DNA of 64,000 bases. Origin: Rhodobiaceae bacterium (GTDB lineage Bacteria; Pseudomonadota; Alphaproteobacteria; Parvibaculales; Parvibaculaceae). Made by a program: the position numbers and the translations under genes. A model generated the notes under the pieces. The model was not told the origin of the DNA and searched no databases. It saw only the letters and a list, made by a program, of their open reading frames with translations. Location of the stretch: contig CP030277.1 of the NCBI GenBank assembly GCA_003330885.1, forward strand, positions 1,240,001 through 1,304,000. The letters are read 5' to 3'. Position 1 is the stretch's first letter. Each line of letters starts with the position of its first letter. Below are positions 1 through 8,560 of the stretch, piece by piece.

Positions 1-161
1 CATCCCGCTACATGATTTCAACAGGCCAGTCCGGCAATCCTTTATCGCCGGACTTTGATCATCTGGCAACCGACTGGGCTGAGGGTGGAAGCATCGCCAT
101 CGCGACGGATCGCACCTCGATCAAAACCCTATCGCGTATGGAATTGACGCCCGCCCCGTGA
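1..161 (+). CDS. Penicillin acylase family protein, C-terminal fragment
   Basis: Reading from base 3 gives 52 codons ending in TGA at 159-161; the 5' part of the gene lies before the window. The fragment begins SRYMISTGQSGNPLSPDFDH and continues with an ATDWAEGG stretch. The GQSGNPLSPxxDxxxxxWxxG pattern is the usual C-terminal end of penicillin acylase/acyl-homoserine-lactone acylase Ntn hydrolases, which are periplasmic amidases cut into two chains. No catalytic residue is visible, so the substrate cannot be predicted. The stop lies only 3 bases from the stop of the convergent TonB-like gene. Confidence 0.7.
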   Translation, partial: SRYMISTGQSGNPLSPDFDHLATDWAEGGSIAIATDRTSIKTLSRMELTPAP

Positions 162-164
162 GCA

Positions 165-1076
165 CTAGCGAATAGAGCCTTCACCCGCCAATCGGTAGGA
201 CTTGCAGTGAGGGGACGAGTTCCGCAGACACTCCGCGTAGTAAAGGCGCAAGACAGACCCATCAAGGTTCATGTCATAACAGTCCTTGGTGCCATATGAG
301 ATGATTTCTGATTGATGGCACCAGCGGTTGCCTTCAATCCACCAACGACCACTACCCCGCTTCGAGCGCGTAGATGAATGTTCCCGATGGTAGGTCTTGT
401 AGTGGTAGTAAATGAGCTTCACACGGCTTGTCCCGTCCGCATTGAGCTGGATTTCGACATTGGTGAGACGGTTACCACCCTGAATATCAAGACGGCCCAT
501 CTCGAGAAAAAGCGTCTGACCAGTCAGACGCGCACTAATCGCATTGCCGGTGAGTGAGTTACCCGGGCGATTACGAATGGTTTCTTCCAGGTTGCCTCCA
601 CCGCCATAGTGATCATACCCCACAATGCCCGTAGATCCGCCGGGTGTTGCCACCTCTTCTTCACCGCGCTGTTGCGTGGTCGCCGCCTGTTGAGGCTGCA
701 CATCTTCATTGCGCCGCGTTGGAAGTTGGTCTGTAACCTGCGGTTTAGGCTCAGGTTTCACCTCAGGTTTCGGTTCTGGCTTTGGTTCCGGCTCGGGCGT
801 TGGTTCAGGAACCGGGTCAATGTCCGCGTCCGCGAAGGTTGGCGTTTGTTGATCCGAACCATCAATCTGGGCCGCAGCGTCGTCATTATTATCGAGCCCA
901 GCGGCAAGCTGGAATGTTAAAGCGTCGCCGTCTCCAGGTCCTTCTGACCCAAAGATCCCGCCACCCAACAAAAAATAGACCAGCACCAACAAATGAAGAC
1001 CAACCGACCAGAGCAACACTGTACGAAGGCGCGGTGCTTCAAACCCGTTTAACTGATCTGGATCAGCAACACTCAT
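165..1076 (-). CDS. TonB-like energy-transducer protein with atypical Cys-containing C-terminus
   Basis: 303 residues. A short cytoplasmic N-terminus is followed by one membrane segment (about residues 20-43) and a Pro/Glu/Lys-rich stretch around residues 85-115 (repeated PEPKP units), the classic TonB layout for spanning the periplasm. It is the last gene of an operon with one ExbB-type and two ExbD-type genes and overlaps the second exbD by 4 bases. The C-terminal ~120 residues lack a recognisable TonB beta-alpha-beta YP motif. Instead they contain a GRWWIEGNRWC segment and three further cysteines, resembling secreted domains with a GxWxxxxxxxC...C pattern. A role in proton-motive-force-driven work at the outer membrane is inferred from context only. 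Confidence 0.7.
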   Translation of the reverse strand: MSVADPDQLNGFEAPRLRTVLLWSVGLHLLVLVYFLLGGGIFGSEGPGDGDALTFQLAAGLDNNDDAAAQIDGSDQQTPTFADADIDPVPEPTPEPEPKPEPKPEVKPEPKPQVTDQLPTRRNEDVQPQQAATTQQRGEEEVATPGGSTGIVGYDHYGGGGNLEETIRNRPGNSLTGNAISARLTGQTLFLEMGRLDIQGGNRLTNVEIQLNADGTSRVKLIYYHYKTYHREHSSTRSKRGSGRWWIEGNRWCHQSEIISYGTKDCYDMNLDGSVLRLYYAECLRNSSPHCKSYRLAGEGSIR

Positions 1077-1477
1077 TCAGATTGCTCCGTTACAAGGTTC
1101 ACTTCCCGCACGCCCACGTTCCGAAGGCCCTCCATGAGCTTAATCAACTCATGGGCCGGTGCATTTTCATCTGCCTTAATAGAGACGTCATAAATGCCCT
1201 GTTCATCCAGGAAATCGCGCAGCGCATAGGCTGCAAGATCAGCACCCATGACACGGTCGCCCAGATAAACAAACCCATCAGCCTCGACATAGAGCACCAG
1301 GTCCTCAGATGCCCGCTTGTCATCCACCTGTCCAACGGGCAGATCAACATCTATGTCGTCAGTAGGCTGCAACGTACCGGCCAGCAGAAAAAAAATCAGC
1401 AGCAGGAAGACCACATTGATGAGAGGCACAACCGACTCATACGGCCGACGCTGAGGAGGTTCTTCGAATTCAATCAT
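1073..1477 (-). CDS. exbD: ExbD/TolR-type biopolymer transport protein lacking the conserved Asp
   Basis: 134 residues with a single N-terminal membrane helix (about 16-36) and a periplasmic ExbD domain. In ExbD/TolR/MotB-type proteins the helix carries an aspartate needed for proton passage (PLIDVVFLLL). Here the same position reads PLINVVFLLL, with AAT coding for Asn21. The neighbouring paralogue keeps the Asp. The start codon shares one base with the stop of the upstream exbD, and the 3' end overlaps the TonB-like gene by 4 bases, so the four genes are translationally coupled. Family membership is secure; whether this subunit is a structural partner or a degenerate copy is open. Confidence 0.88.
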   Translation of the reverse strand: MIEFEEPPQRRPYESVVPLINVVFLLLIFFLLAGTLQPTDDIDVDLPVGQVDDKRASEDLVLYVEADGFVYLGDRVMGADLAAYALRDFLDEQGIYDVSIKADENAPAHELIKLMEGLRNVGVREVNLVTEQSE

Positions 1478-1881
1478 TACCTCAAACTCTCCACTCGCGA
1501 TGTTCCAATGGACTGGGCACCGCCATTGCGGGCAGCTTCAATAGACGAAATCAGCGGCTGCACCGCTGAGCCATTTTCAGCCAAGATCGAGACAACAGCC
1601 TCAGGATCACCGCCGAGATTGGTACGAATACCTTCACTCAACGCCTCTGGCGCAATCGGTTCACCGTCGAGCCGCAGACTGCCGTCAGTCAGAACCCAGA
1701 CCTCAACCACATGACGATCGGTCTCAACCTCTTCCGGATCTGGGGCCGGCGTGAGAACAGCGATCGACTGGGTCTGCAAAAAGGAGCTCGCAAGCATGAA
1801 AAAGATCAAAAGCAGAAACACCACATCAATGAGTGGCGTTAAACTCACGATCCTCTTTTTGTGGATTGCTTCATCAAACAT
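1477..1881 (-). CDS. exbD: ExbD/TolR-type biopolymer transport protein, canonical Asp present
   Basis: 134 residues. The N-terminal helix (about 13-34) reads SLTPLIDVVFLLLIFFMLAS and includes Asp19, the residue equivalent to the essential proton-carrying Asp of ExbD/TolR. The rest is a periplasmic ExbD domain. It lies 11 bases downstream of the ExbB-type channel gene and directly before the Asn-containing paralogue of the same length. Together they could form the two ExbD subunits inside one ExbB pentamer, one proton-competent and one not. Part of the exbB-exbD-exbD-tonB-like minus-strand operon. Confidence 0.9.
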   Translation of the reverse strand: MFDEAIHKKRIVSLTPLIDVVFLLLIFFMLASSFLQTQSIAVLTPAPDPEEVETDRHVVEVWVLTDGSLRLDGEPIAPEALSEGIRTNLGGDPEAVVSILAENGSAVQPLISSIEAARNGGAQSIGTSRVESLR

Positions 1882-1892
1882 GGCAAACCGCC

Positions 1893-2651
1893 TTAGGCAG
1901 ATTTAAGGGCTGCAAGTAACCTTGATGACGCATCACGCAATGTAAGGCGCGCGACATCCACCCGGCTCTCCAGAAGATTAAGAGACGCAATTGCCGGAAT
2001 GGCGACAGCCAGACCCACAGCAGTTGTCAGCAACGCTACCCAAATCCCACCGGACAAGATGGCCGGATCGACCTTGTTACCTGCAAGCTGCAATTGTTGG
2101 AACGCGTTGATCATCCCGATCACAGTGCCAAGGAGGCCGAGCAGAGGTGAAATATTCCCGATCACTTCAAGCCAGCGGAAATAGCTCTGCAAGCCGCCTA
2201 GCTCATTGCCCCCAACACGGGCGATCTCTTCTTCTGCATTTCCACCATTTTGCGCGCCTTCAACACCGGCCAACAATGTCCGAGCCACTGGAGAACGCGT
2301 CTTGCGGAGCACTGCAGCGGCGCCATCCCTGTCACCCGATTTGACCTTATCAATAGCAACATCAATGAACGCACGGCGCGTAAGGCCAGCGCGCCAGAAT
2401 TGAAATACCTTGAGCAGAATAATCGCCAGAGACAGAACCGACAGGCAAAGCAGAATGACGACAATCGGACCACCTCTATCCACAAGCGGAATAAGCTCCC
2501 AGATGCCACCATCTGTCCCGGCGGCGGCGGCAGCATCAAGTCCTGCAAGTCCATCCGCAGATTCGGCTGCAGCCCCGTCTCCCGTCGCTTCAACTGCTGC
2601 GTCCGCGCCAGCACCTGTTTCCTCACTCACTACACTTTCCTCATCGGCCAC
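1893..2651 (-). CDS. exbB: MotA/TolQ/ExbB proton channel family protein
   Basis: Inner-membrane proton channel scaffold that powers the downstream ExbD and TonB-like proteins. A GTG start at 2651 is preferred because a GGGGGAG ribosome site lies just upstream; a TTG at 2696 would add 15 residues. An Ala/Glu-rich acidic N-terminal extension of about 50 residues precedes the first membrane helix. The two conserved C-terminal helices are clear: ISPLLGLLGTVIGM and GGIWVALLTTAVGLAVAIPA, with the pore threonines. The glutamate found in E. coli ExbB (AEALLATA) is Val here. First gene of the operon, divergent from the marR-type gene. Confidence 0.88.
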   Translation of the reverse strand: MADEESVVSEETGAGADAAVEATGDGAAAESADGLAGLDAAAAAGTDGGIWELIPLVDRGGPIVVILLCLSVLSLAIILLKVFQFWRAGLTRRAFIDVAIDKVKSGDRDGAAAVLRKTRSPVARTLLAGVEGAQNGGNAEEEIARVGGNELGGLQSYFRWLEVIGNISPLLGLLGTVIGMINAFQQLQLAGNKVDPAILSGGIWVALLTTAVGLAVAIPAIASLNLLESRVDVARLTLRDASSRLLAALKSA

Positions 2652-2880
2652 CGGTATCACTCCCCCAAACAGCCCGATTGCACACGAGCCGAACAATTAG
2701 TAATGTAACTTTACTAGAGCATTTGAAAGGCGATTTGGTCAACCAGGATTTGCATAGATCGCTTAATCAATTAAATCAGTGCAATCGCTTCGACAAAAGG
2801 CCAGAATCTGCCTACCAAACCTTTCTAGCGCACCGTTTAGTGAAAGAAGCGCTGAAAACAAAACGAGCCTAAAGAGCTAG

Positions 2881-3357
2881 ATGGTTAATCAAGACACAGA
2901 CCGCGACGAGCTGGATCCTTTCTACTTTATTGAATTATTTTCAGAAGTAGGCACGCTGCTTCAACACAATTATGACAGCCGAAGCGGCCTTAGTCGCAAC
3001 CAAACGCGCGTCATTGTAACTCTCTTGAAGACAGACGGCCTGACGCAGACCGAGCTTGCAGATGCCCTTGGCATCCACAAAGTATCCGCCGGGATCTATA
3101 TTTCCGAACTAGAGGAATTTGGCTTGGTTGAACGTAAGCCCCACCCACAGGACGGGCGGGCAAAGTGCATTTTCCTGACACCTGTACTCCACGAACTAAG
3201 GTCTGGTGGCGAAGACATTGTCAAGGATATGCATAAAGGCATTATCGAGGGAATTGACGCCGATGCATATCGGCAATTTCTCAACAATATGCGCCTGATG
3301 CGTGACAATCTCAAAAAGATGACACCGACACCGCCGCCTGAGAGAACACCTGATTAG
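2881..3357 (+). CDS. MarR family transcriptional regulator
   Basis: 158 residues with a winged helix-turn-helix: QTRVIVTLLKTDGLTQTELA, then a recognition helix around IHKVSAGIYISELEEFGLVE and the wing RKPHPQDGRAKCIFLT, the typical MarR DGR wing. Flanking helices would form the dimer interface. It is divergent from the exbB operon (229 bases to the GTG start) and its stop overlaps the convergent flavin reductase stop by 4 bases. Either neighbour is a plausible target, besides itself. No operator was recognised in the AT-rich upstream region. Confidence 0.88.
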   Translation: MVNQDTDRDELDPFYFIELFSEVGTLLQHNYDSRSGLSRNQTRVIVTLLKTDGLTQTELADALGIHKVSAGIYISELEEFGLVERKPHPQDGRAKCIFLTPVLHELRSGGEDIVKDMHKGIIEGIDADAYRQFLNNMRLMRDNLKKMTPTPPPERTPD

Positions 3358-3836
3358 GTAGCCAACGCACAATATCCACCACGGTGGTAGATTAAGGGCG
3401 TCTCCGCACTGGGCTGTTGAAAAGACTTCACCCGCCCAACCATGATGATGTGATCACCTGCATCGTAACGAGCATGGACGTCACATTGAAATGTCGCCAA
3501 AGCCTCAGACAGATACGGACAGCCGTTTACACCCTGATCAACTGCAATGCCATCCAGGTGCGGGTGTCCGGACCGCGACAGACGGTTGGAGAGTTCCTGC
3601 TGAGCTGCCGCCAGGATATTGATCGTAAACCCCTCGCATTGTTCAAACGCCTGAAGACGGTCCGACGATTTATCGAGACACCACAAAACCAGCGGCGGAT
3701 CGAGTGACACTGACGAAAAGGAATTGACCGTAATTCCAATAGGGGCATCATCTCCAACCTGAGTAGTCACAATGGCAACGCCGGTCGCAAACTCTCCAAG
3801 AGCGTTCCGAAACGAGCGACTATCAAAGGTGTTCAT
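3354..3836 (-). CDS. Flavin reductase family protein (FMN-binding split barrel)
   Basis: 160 residues from ATG 3836; a TTG at 3848 is the alternative. Typical short-chain flavin reductase (HpaC/NtaB-like): FRNALGEFATGVAIVTT near the N-terminus, GITVNSFSSVSLDPPLVLWC for the flavin-binding loop, FTINILA, and a GDHIIMVGRV segment before the C-terminal YHRGGY. Such proteins give reduced FMN/FAD to a partner monooxygenase. No two-component monooxygenase lies adjacent, so the partner is unknown. Monocistronic and convergent with the MarR gene. Confidence 0.88.
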   Translation of the reverse strand: MNTFDSRSFRNALGEFATGVAIVTTQVGDDAPIGITVNSFSSVSLDPPLVLWCLDKSSDRLQAFEQCEGFTINILAAAQQELSNRLSRSGHPHLDGIAVDQGVNGCPYLSEALATFQCDVHARYDAGDHIIMVGRVKSFQQPSAETPLIYHRGGYCALAT

Positions 3837-4134
3837 CTGGTTTTCCAATGCAGTATCGATTTCTTAACAGACATTTCCGATTGGTGAAGAAATTCACCTG
3901 AGTCCTTTTAGGCAAGCCGGAAAATCGGTGCAACCCACATTCCCGAAACCTGATTTGCGCGACCGTAAGCAGTTTACCCCAATAGATGAAGAAACGCGCG
4001 CCTATGACAGGATCTTTCAACACCATATTAACAATGCCTGAGCAGAATGAGCCTGGAAAAGTGTAGGCCAGGATGGCTGCTACGTAATGGGCTTGTAGTG
4101 GCGTGACTGGATCACAGGTAAGGGCGGTCTCGCG
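3837..4134. other. Intergenic region upstream of motA
   Basis: About 300 bases between the flavin reductase start and motA. Small open frames here have no coding character. It must carry the divergent promoters of both neighbours. I see no tRNA, strong hairpin or convincing flagellar-type promoter by eye. Confidence 0.4.
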
Positions 4135-5001
4135 ATGCAGCTGATTGTAGGTGTTATAGTAGTTTGTCTCTGCGTGTTTGGCGGCTATGCCGCGATGGGC
4201 GGCAAGCTTGGCGTGCTCTGGCAGCCATTTGAATTTGTCATCATTCTGGGAGCCGCAGTCGGCGCCTTTATCATTGGCAACCCCAGCAGTGTTCTGAAAA
4301 ACATGGGCAGCATCTTTGGCACCATGTTCAAAGGCTCAAAGTACTCCAAGGAAGCTTTCCTTGAGCTACTTGGGTTGCAATTCACTTTGTTCAAACTCGC
4401 AAAAGCCAAAGGCTCTCTTGCGCTTGAAGCACACATTGAGGACCCGCACGGCTCGGATATCTTCAATCAGTTTCCCATTTTCGCATCTGACCACCACGCA
4501 GTTGAATTCATGTGCGACTACCTGCGGATGATTACCCTGGGTACAGAAAACGCTCACGAACTTGAGGCCTTGATGGATGAAGAACTCGAGACACACCATC
4601 AAGAGCAAGAACTCGCAGTTGGGTCGATGCAGGCACTTGGCGACGGTACTCCTGCCCTCGGCATTGTTGCTGCGGTGTTGGGTGTGATTAAAACCATGGG
4701 CTCCATCGACCAGCCGCCAGAAATTCTGGGTCACCTCATTGGCGGCGCGCTCGTCGGGACGTTCTTCGGTGTGTTTGTTGCCTATGGCTTCTTCTCGCCT
4801 ATGGCGAGTTTTCTGAAAGCTGCCTACGAAGCAGAAAGCAAATATTTGCTCTCCATGAAGGCAGGGCTGCTCGCTCACATGAATGGCTACGCACCGGCTG
4901 TTTCTGTTGAGTTCGCTCGCAAAGCGGTGATGACCCCTTACCGTCCGACCTTCGCCGAAGTTGAAGAGTCGACCGGCAACCTCACTATACCGACCAGCTA
5001 G
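4135..5001 (+). CDS. motA: Flagellar motor stator protein MotA
   Basis: 288 residues, the usual MotA length. The N-terminus MQLIVGVIVVCLCVFGGYAA and following helix match the MotA family signature, with four membrane helices and a large cytoplasmic loop between helices 2 and 3. The helix-3 sequence PALGIVAAVLGVIKTMGS contains the conserved Pro of the stator pore, and GGALVGTFFGVFVAYGF is helix 4. MotA surrounds MotB to form the proton-driven stator of the flagellum. motB follows after 13 bases; no other flagellar genes are in the window. Confidence 0.96.
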   Translation: MQLIVGVIVVCLCVFGGYAAMGGKLGVLWQPFEFVIILGAAVGAFIIGNPSSVLKNMGSIFGTMFKGSKYSKEAFLELLGLQFTLFKLAKAKGSLALEAHIEDPHGSDIFNQFPIFASDHHAVEFMCDYLRMITLGTENAHELEALMDEELETHHQEQELAVGSMQALGDGTPALGIVAAVLGVIKTMGSIDQPPEILGHLIGGALVGTFFGVFVAYGFFSPMASFLKAAYEAESKYLLSMKAGLLAHMNGYAPAVSVEFARKAVMTPYRPTFAEVEESTGNLTIPTS

Positions 5002-5014
5002 GCTGTAGCCCACC

Positions 5015-5962
5015 ATGTCAATGAACGAACAACCCATCATCATCAAGAAGGTGAAGAAGGCTGCCCATGGCCACCATGGTGGCGCGTGGAAGATTGCTTA
5101 CGCCGACTTTGTTACTGCGATGATGGCGTTCTTCTTGTTGATGTGGCTGATCTCTATGACAACGCCCGAACAGAAACAGGGCCTCGCCGATTATTTTGCT
5201 CCCGCAAGTGTCAGCCGCTCCACGTCGGGTGCTGGCGGCGTTATGGGCGGCACAGCGTTTGATGTCGACGGGTCCCGCATGGCCGGGTCTGCACCAAAGG
5301 TGATGATGTCAATCTCGACACCTGCAGCGCCAAAGAGCCCGGAGTCTGAAAACCAAAGAACGGCCGCTAGCTCCGACGGCAAAGACTCCTCTAACGGCAC
5401 GGATCCAGGAACCGCAGATTTTGAGTCTTCAGCGCTTGAGAAAGACCAAAACGCAGCGAACGATCAAAGTCAGTTTGCAAGTGCCGCCGCAAGCCTGCGT
5501 CAGTCCATGCAGGATTTGCCTGAGCTTGCGGAATTGTCACGAAACATCATTATCGAAGAAACGCCTGAAGGACTTCATATTCAGCTTACAGACCAGGATG
5601 GTCGCTCCATGTTCCCACCAGGACATGCAGAACCCTATGAGCGCACGCGCCTGGTTCTTGAGCAAGTTGCAAAGGTCATCCAGCAATTGCCCAACCGGCT
5701 GGTCATAACTGGACACACAGACGCAGCGCAGCTGGATGGTATTCCGGGATACTCTAACTGGGAACTGACAGCTGACCGGGCGAATGCAACCCGCCGTATC
5801 TTGCAGATGAACGGCATCAAGTCAGACCAAATCTCAGAAGTTGCCGGCAAAGCAGATTCGGATCCGCTCTTCCCTGAGGATGTGTATCTGCCAGCAAACA
5901 GGCGAGTCGGCATTCTTTTGCTGAACGAAGCCCCTGTGATCCCACCAGGTTTCGGACGATAA
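5015..5962 (+). CDS. motB: Flagellar motor stator protein MotB
   Basis: 315 residues. The short basic N-terminus ends in HHGGAWKIAYADFVTAMMAF, the signature MotB helix; Asp31 is the proton-binding residue (Asp32 in E. coli). A Ser/Ala/Asn-rich plug and linker of about 110 residues leads to an OmpA-like peptidoglycan-binding domain (about 165-305) with the LVITGHTDA and NWELTADRANATRRIL motifs and the final NRRVGILLL strand. It anchors the MotA ring to the cell wall. Co-transcribed with motA. Confidence 0.96.
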   Translation: MSMNEQPIIIKKVKKAAHGHHGGAWKIAYADFVTAMMAFFLLMWLISMTTPEQKQGLADYFAPASVSRSTSGAGGVMGGTAFDVDGSRMAGSAPKVMMSISTPAAPKSPESENQRTAASSDGKDSSNGTDPGTADFESSALEKDQNAANDQSQFASAAASLRQSMQDLPELAELSRNIIIEETPEGLHIQLTDQDGRSMFPPGHAEPYERTRLVLEQVAKVIQQLPNRLVITGHTDAAQLDGIPGYSNWELTADRANATRRILQMNGIKSDQISEVAGKADSDPLFPEDVYLPANRRVGILLLNEAPVIPPGFGR

Positions 5963-6034
5963 GCCACCTCTTGCGCAAACCGCTCCAACTCCCCAAATGT
6001 CTCTGACAGCCTTCTTGGCATCAGGAGAAATTGA

Positions 6035-6559
6035 ATGGATGACGCCCAAGGCAATTCTCGGGGAAATTTTTTATCGAGCGAGTATATCGGGGACAGATTC
6101 AACGCAGCAGGCGCACCAAACCCTGTCGACAATCCAGAAGCTTTCAAAGGCTTATTGCGGTCTCGCATCCTCGCCTTCTTGGCAGACCTTGCCGCCATTG
6201 CCGTTCTGTTCTTTGCCGCGTCCATTCTTTTTGGCATCCTCGGCATTCTAAGTCTCGGTGTCTTGTGGCCAGGATTTGGTCTGATTACGCCGGTCCTGTT
6301 TTTTGCCTATTTTACGATGACGCTGGGGGGCTCACGCTCGGCTACACCCGGCATGCAATGGCAAGGCATCGAAATGCGGACTTGGGACGGCCTCCGCCCT
6401 GGCTACGTGCAGGCATTTGTACAAACCTTGTTGTTCTACATAACAGCAACCCCACTCTTTGGCCTGTCGCTGGCTGTTGCGCTTTTCAATAGAAGAAAAC
6501 GCTGCCTTCATGACTTTTTCTCAGGATCAGTGTTTATCCGGACAAGCGCTGTACAATAG
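6035..6559 (+). CDS. RDD family membrane protein
   Basis: 174 residues; the ATG follows an AGGAGAA ribosome site. An N-terminal soluble segment leads to SRILAFLADLAAIAVLFFAA, where the R..D spacing of the RDD signature is visible, then a second helix pair and a GMQWQGIEMRTWDGLRP loop, ending with KRCLHDFFSGSVFIR. RDD proteins are small multi-pass membrane proteins; some have been linked to ion exchange. The function here cannot be predicted. It sits 72 bases after motB, possibly by read-through. Confidence 0.85.
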   Translation: MDDAQGNSRGNFLSSEYIGDRFNAAGAPNPVDNPEAFKGLLRSRILAFLADLAAIAVLFFAASILFGILGILSLGVLWPGFGLITPVLFFAYFTMTLGGSRSATPGMQWQGIEMRTWDGLRPGYVQAFVQTLLFYITATPLFGLSLAVALFNRRKRCLHDFFSGSVFIRTSAVQ

Positions 6560-6658
6560 AAAATATCCCGCAAGCACAATCATTCTCTGCGACGGTTCGC
6601 AAAATTGCGATATGATGCCGGTTCACGAAACGCGGCAACAACGGTCAAACATTAATCA

Positions 6659-8512
6659 ATGCAAGCACTTGCCCCCGAGACGTGGCAGATGTGGGTCACC
6701 TTTGGCGCCATCATTGCTGCGATCGTGCTCTATAGCACCGAGCGACTCACACTTGAGTTGACGTCCTTGCTCGTGATCGGGTTCTTCCTGATTTTTTTCA
6801 CATTGTTCCCGGTTATCGCCGCCGACGGAACGAACCTTCTGTCCAGTGCCCAACTGTTGGCGGGCTTCGCCAATCCAGCACTTGTTGCAGTGTTATCGCT
6901 CCTTGTCGTCGGTCAGGGGCTCTTTCACTCTGGCGCGATGGAAGCGCCCACTCAGTGGATTGCCTCCATTGGCGGCAGCAAACCAAAAACAACCCTCATC
7001 GGGACCCTTTTCTTTGTGGCGGCCATCAGTGCCTTCTTGAACAACACCCCTGTGGCGGTGATGTTTATTCCAGTGCTCGTGACGCTGGCCGCACAGATGC
7101 GCAAGCAGGCCAGCCAGGTCATGATGTTGTTGAGCTTCGTCTGTATCCTCGGCGGCATGACCACGCTTATCGGCTCGTCAACCAACCTGCTCACTGCAGG
7201 AATTACAGCAAGCCTTGGGCTTGGTCAGATAGGCTTTTTTGACTTTACGATCCCGGGCCTCGTTATGGCGAGCGTCGGCATGGTCTACGTGTTGTTTGTT
7301 GCCCCCCGGATATTGCCAAAACGCGAAGGTCTGACGGATGAACTTGGTCATGGGTCAGGCAAACAATACATCGCGCAGATACACCTCACCTATAATCACC
7401 CACTCATAGGCGAGACAGCAGTCGCCGGAATGTTTCCGTCACTAAAAGGAATGACCGTTCGCATGGTCATGCGTGGCGAACACCCGCTCCTTCCGCCTTT
7501 TGATGAGATAACGCTACAGCCGGGTGACACGCTCATCTTGGCAGCCACTAGGCAAAGCCTCACCGACGCCCTCAAATCAAGCTCCAACATATTTCGCGGC
7601 ATGCTGGAGGAAACTCTCCACTCAGATGATGGTGAAGAAGCACCGGCAGGCTCCGGAAAGATCACATTGGTCGAAGCAGTCGTAGCCCCCGGTTCCCGCA
7701 TGATTGGTCGGAACATTGAGCAGATCGGCTTCCGCCACGAAACCGGGTGCATCGTGCTCGGTATTCAGCGCCGCAGTCGCATGATCCGCGCACGTATGAG
7801 CGACATTCGCCTCGAGGATGGTGATGTCCTCTTGATCCTTGGCGAAGCTGATGACGTCCAAGGTCTGCGGCTTAACAGAGACGTTATCCCATTGGAATGG
7901 TCCGCGACTGAAATACCGGACATCCGCCGAGCCTGGCGCGCACGCATCATTTTTGGCGCAAGTATCCTGGCGGCCGTTTCAGGTGTTGTTCCGATTGAGG
8001 TTGCGGCCCTTGCAGGCGCTGCAGGCATGATTGCTTTTGATGTTCTCAACATCCGACAAGCATCCCGCGCCGTTGATCGACGCATCTTCCTTCTGGTTGG
8101 TGCTGCACTCGCCATGGGCGCGTCCCTGCAATTTACAGGAGGTGCTGGCTTCCTTGCACATGCCGTTGTCACGGCATTTCAGGGCGCAGGAACGGCAGTT
8201 GTATTGTCGGCCTTTTTCCTGCTGATTGCCATTATGACAAATATGCTCAGCAACAATGCCACGGCGGTTCTCTTCGTCCCCATTGCTGCTGGCACGGCAC
8301 AGGAGCTCGGCGTAGACCCGATGATCTTCATCTATGCGGTCATCTTCGCGGCAAACTGCTCCTTCGCGACCCCCATGGGATACCAGACCAACCTTTTGGT
8401 CATGGGCCCAGGACACTATCAATTCAAAGACTTTTTGAACGTTGGCGGTCCGCTGATTATCATCCTATGGATAACTTTCTCTCTGTTCGCGCCGTGGTAT
8501 TATGGACTCTGA
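6659..8512 (+). CDS. SLC13-type permease with two RCK_C (TrkA-C) domains
   Basis: 617 residues. Two membrane halves flank a cytoplasmic insert. The first half has NNTPVAVMFIPV and GSSTN, the second SNNATAVLFVPIA and FATPMGYQTN, the paired re-entrant hairpin motifs of the DASS/SLC13 anion-transporter family. Between about residues 210 and 400 are two RCK_C-like domains (LQPGDTLILAA and LEDGDVLLILGEADD). Members with this layout carry sulfate, phosphate or dicarboxylates, and some have been linked to citrate or sulfate. The ligand is undetermined here. It stands alone, 146 bases before the leucyltransferase gene. Confidence 0.88.
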   Translation: MQALAPETWQMWVTFGAIIAAIVLYSTERLTLELTSLLVIGFFLIFFTLFPVIAADGTNLLSSAQLLAGFANPALVAVLSLLVVGQGLFHSGAMEAPTQWIASIGGSKPKTTLIGTLFFVAAISAFLNNTPVAVMFIPVLVTLAAQMRKQASQVMMLLSFVCILGGMTTLIGSSTNLLTAGITASLGLGQIGFFDFTIPGLVMASVGMVYVLFVAPRILPKREGLTDELGHGSGKQYIAQIHLTYNHPLIGETAVAGMFPSLKGMTVRMVMRGEHPLLPPFDEITLQPGDTLILAATRQSLTDALKSSSNIFRGMLEETLHSDDGEEAPAGSGKITLVEAVVAPGSRMIGRNIEQIGFRHETGCIVLGIQRRSRMIRARMSDIRLEDGDVLLILGEADDVQGLRLNRDVIPLEWSATEIPDIRRAWRARIIFGASILAAVSGVVPIEVAALAGAAGMIAFDVLNIRQASRAVDRRIFLLVGAALAMGASLQFTGGAGFLAHAVVTAFQGAGTAVVLSAFFLLIAIMTNMLSNNATAVLFVPIAAGTAQELGVDPMIFIYAVIFAANCSFATPMGYQTNLLVMGPGHYQFKDFLNVGGPLIIILWITFSLFAPWYYGL

Positions 8513-8560
8513 CGCAACCAACCCCACATCGGGCGCAATGGAAAAACGGACATTGATCAA

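Noticed and set aside
609-1714. Long plus-strand open frames opposite the TonB-like and exbD genes
   Set aside because: They are antisense to a well-supported operon, have no family resemblance, and arise from the codon bias of the true genes.
3823-4026. Small minus-strand frame upstream of motA
   Set aside because: No ribosome site, no family match by eye, and unlikely amino-acid composition.
4366-5046. 226-codon minus-strand frame opposite motA
   Set aside because: It is the complement of a complete and unmistakable motA.
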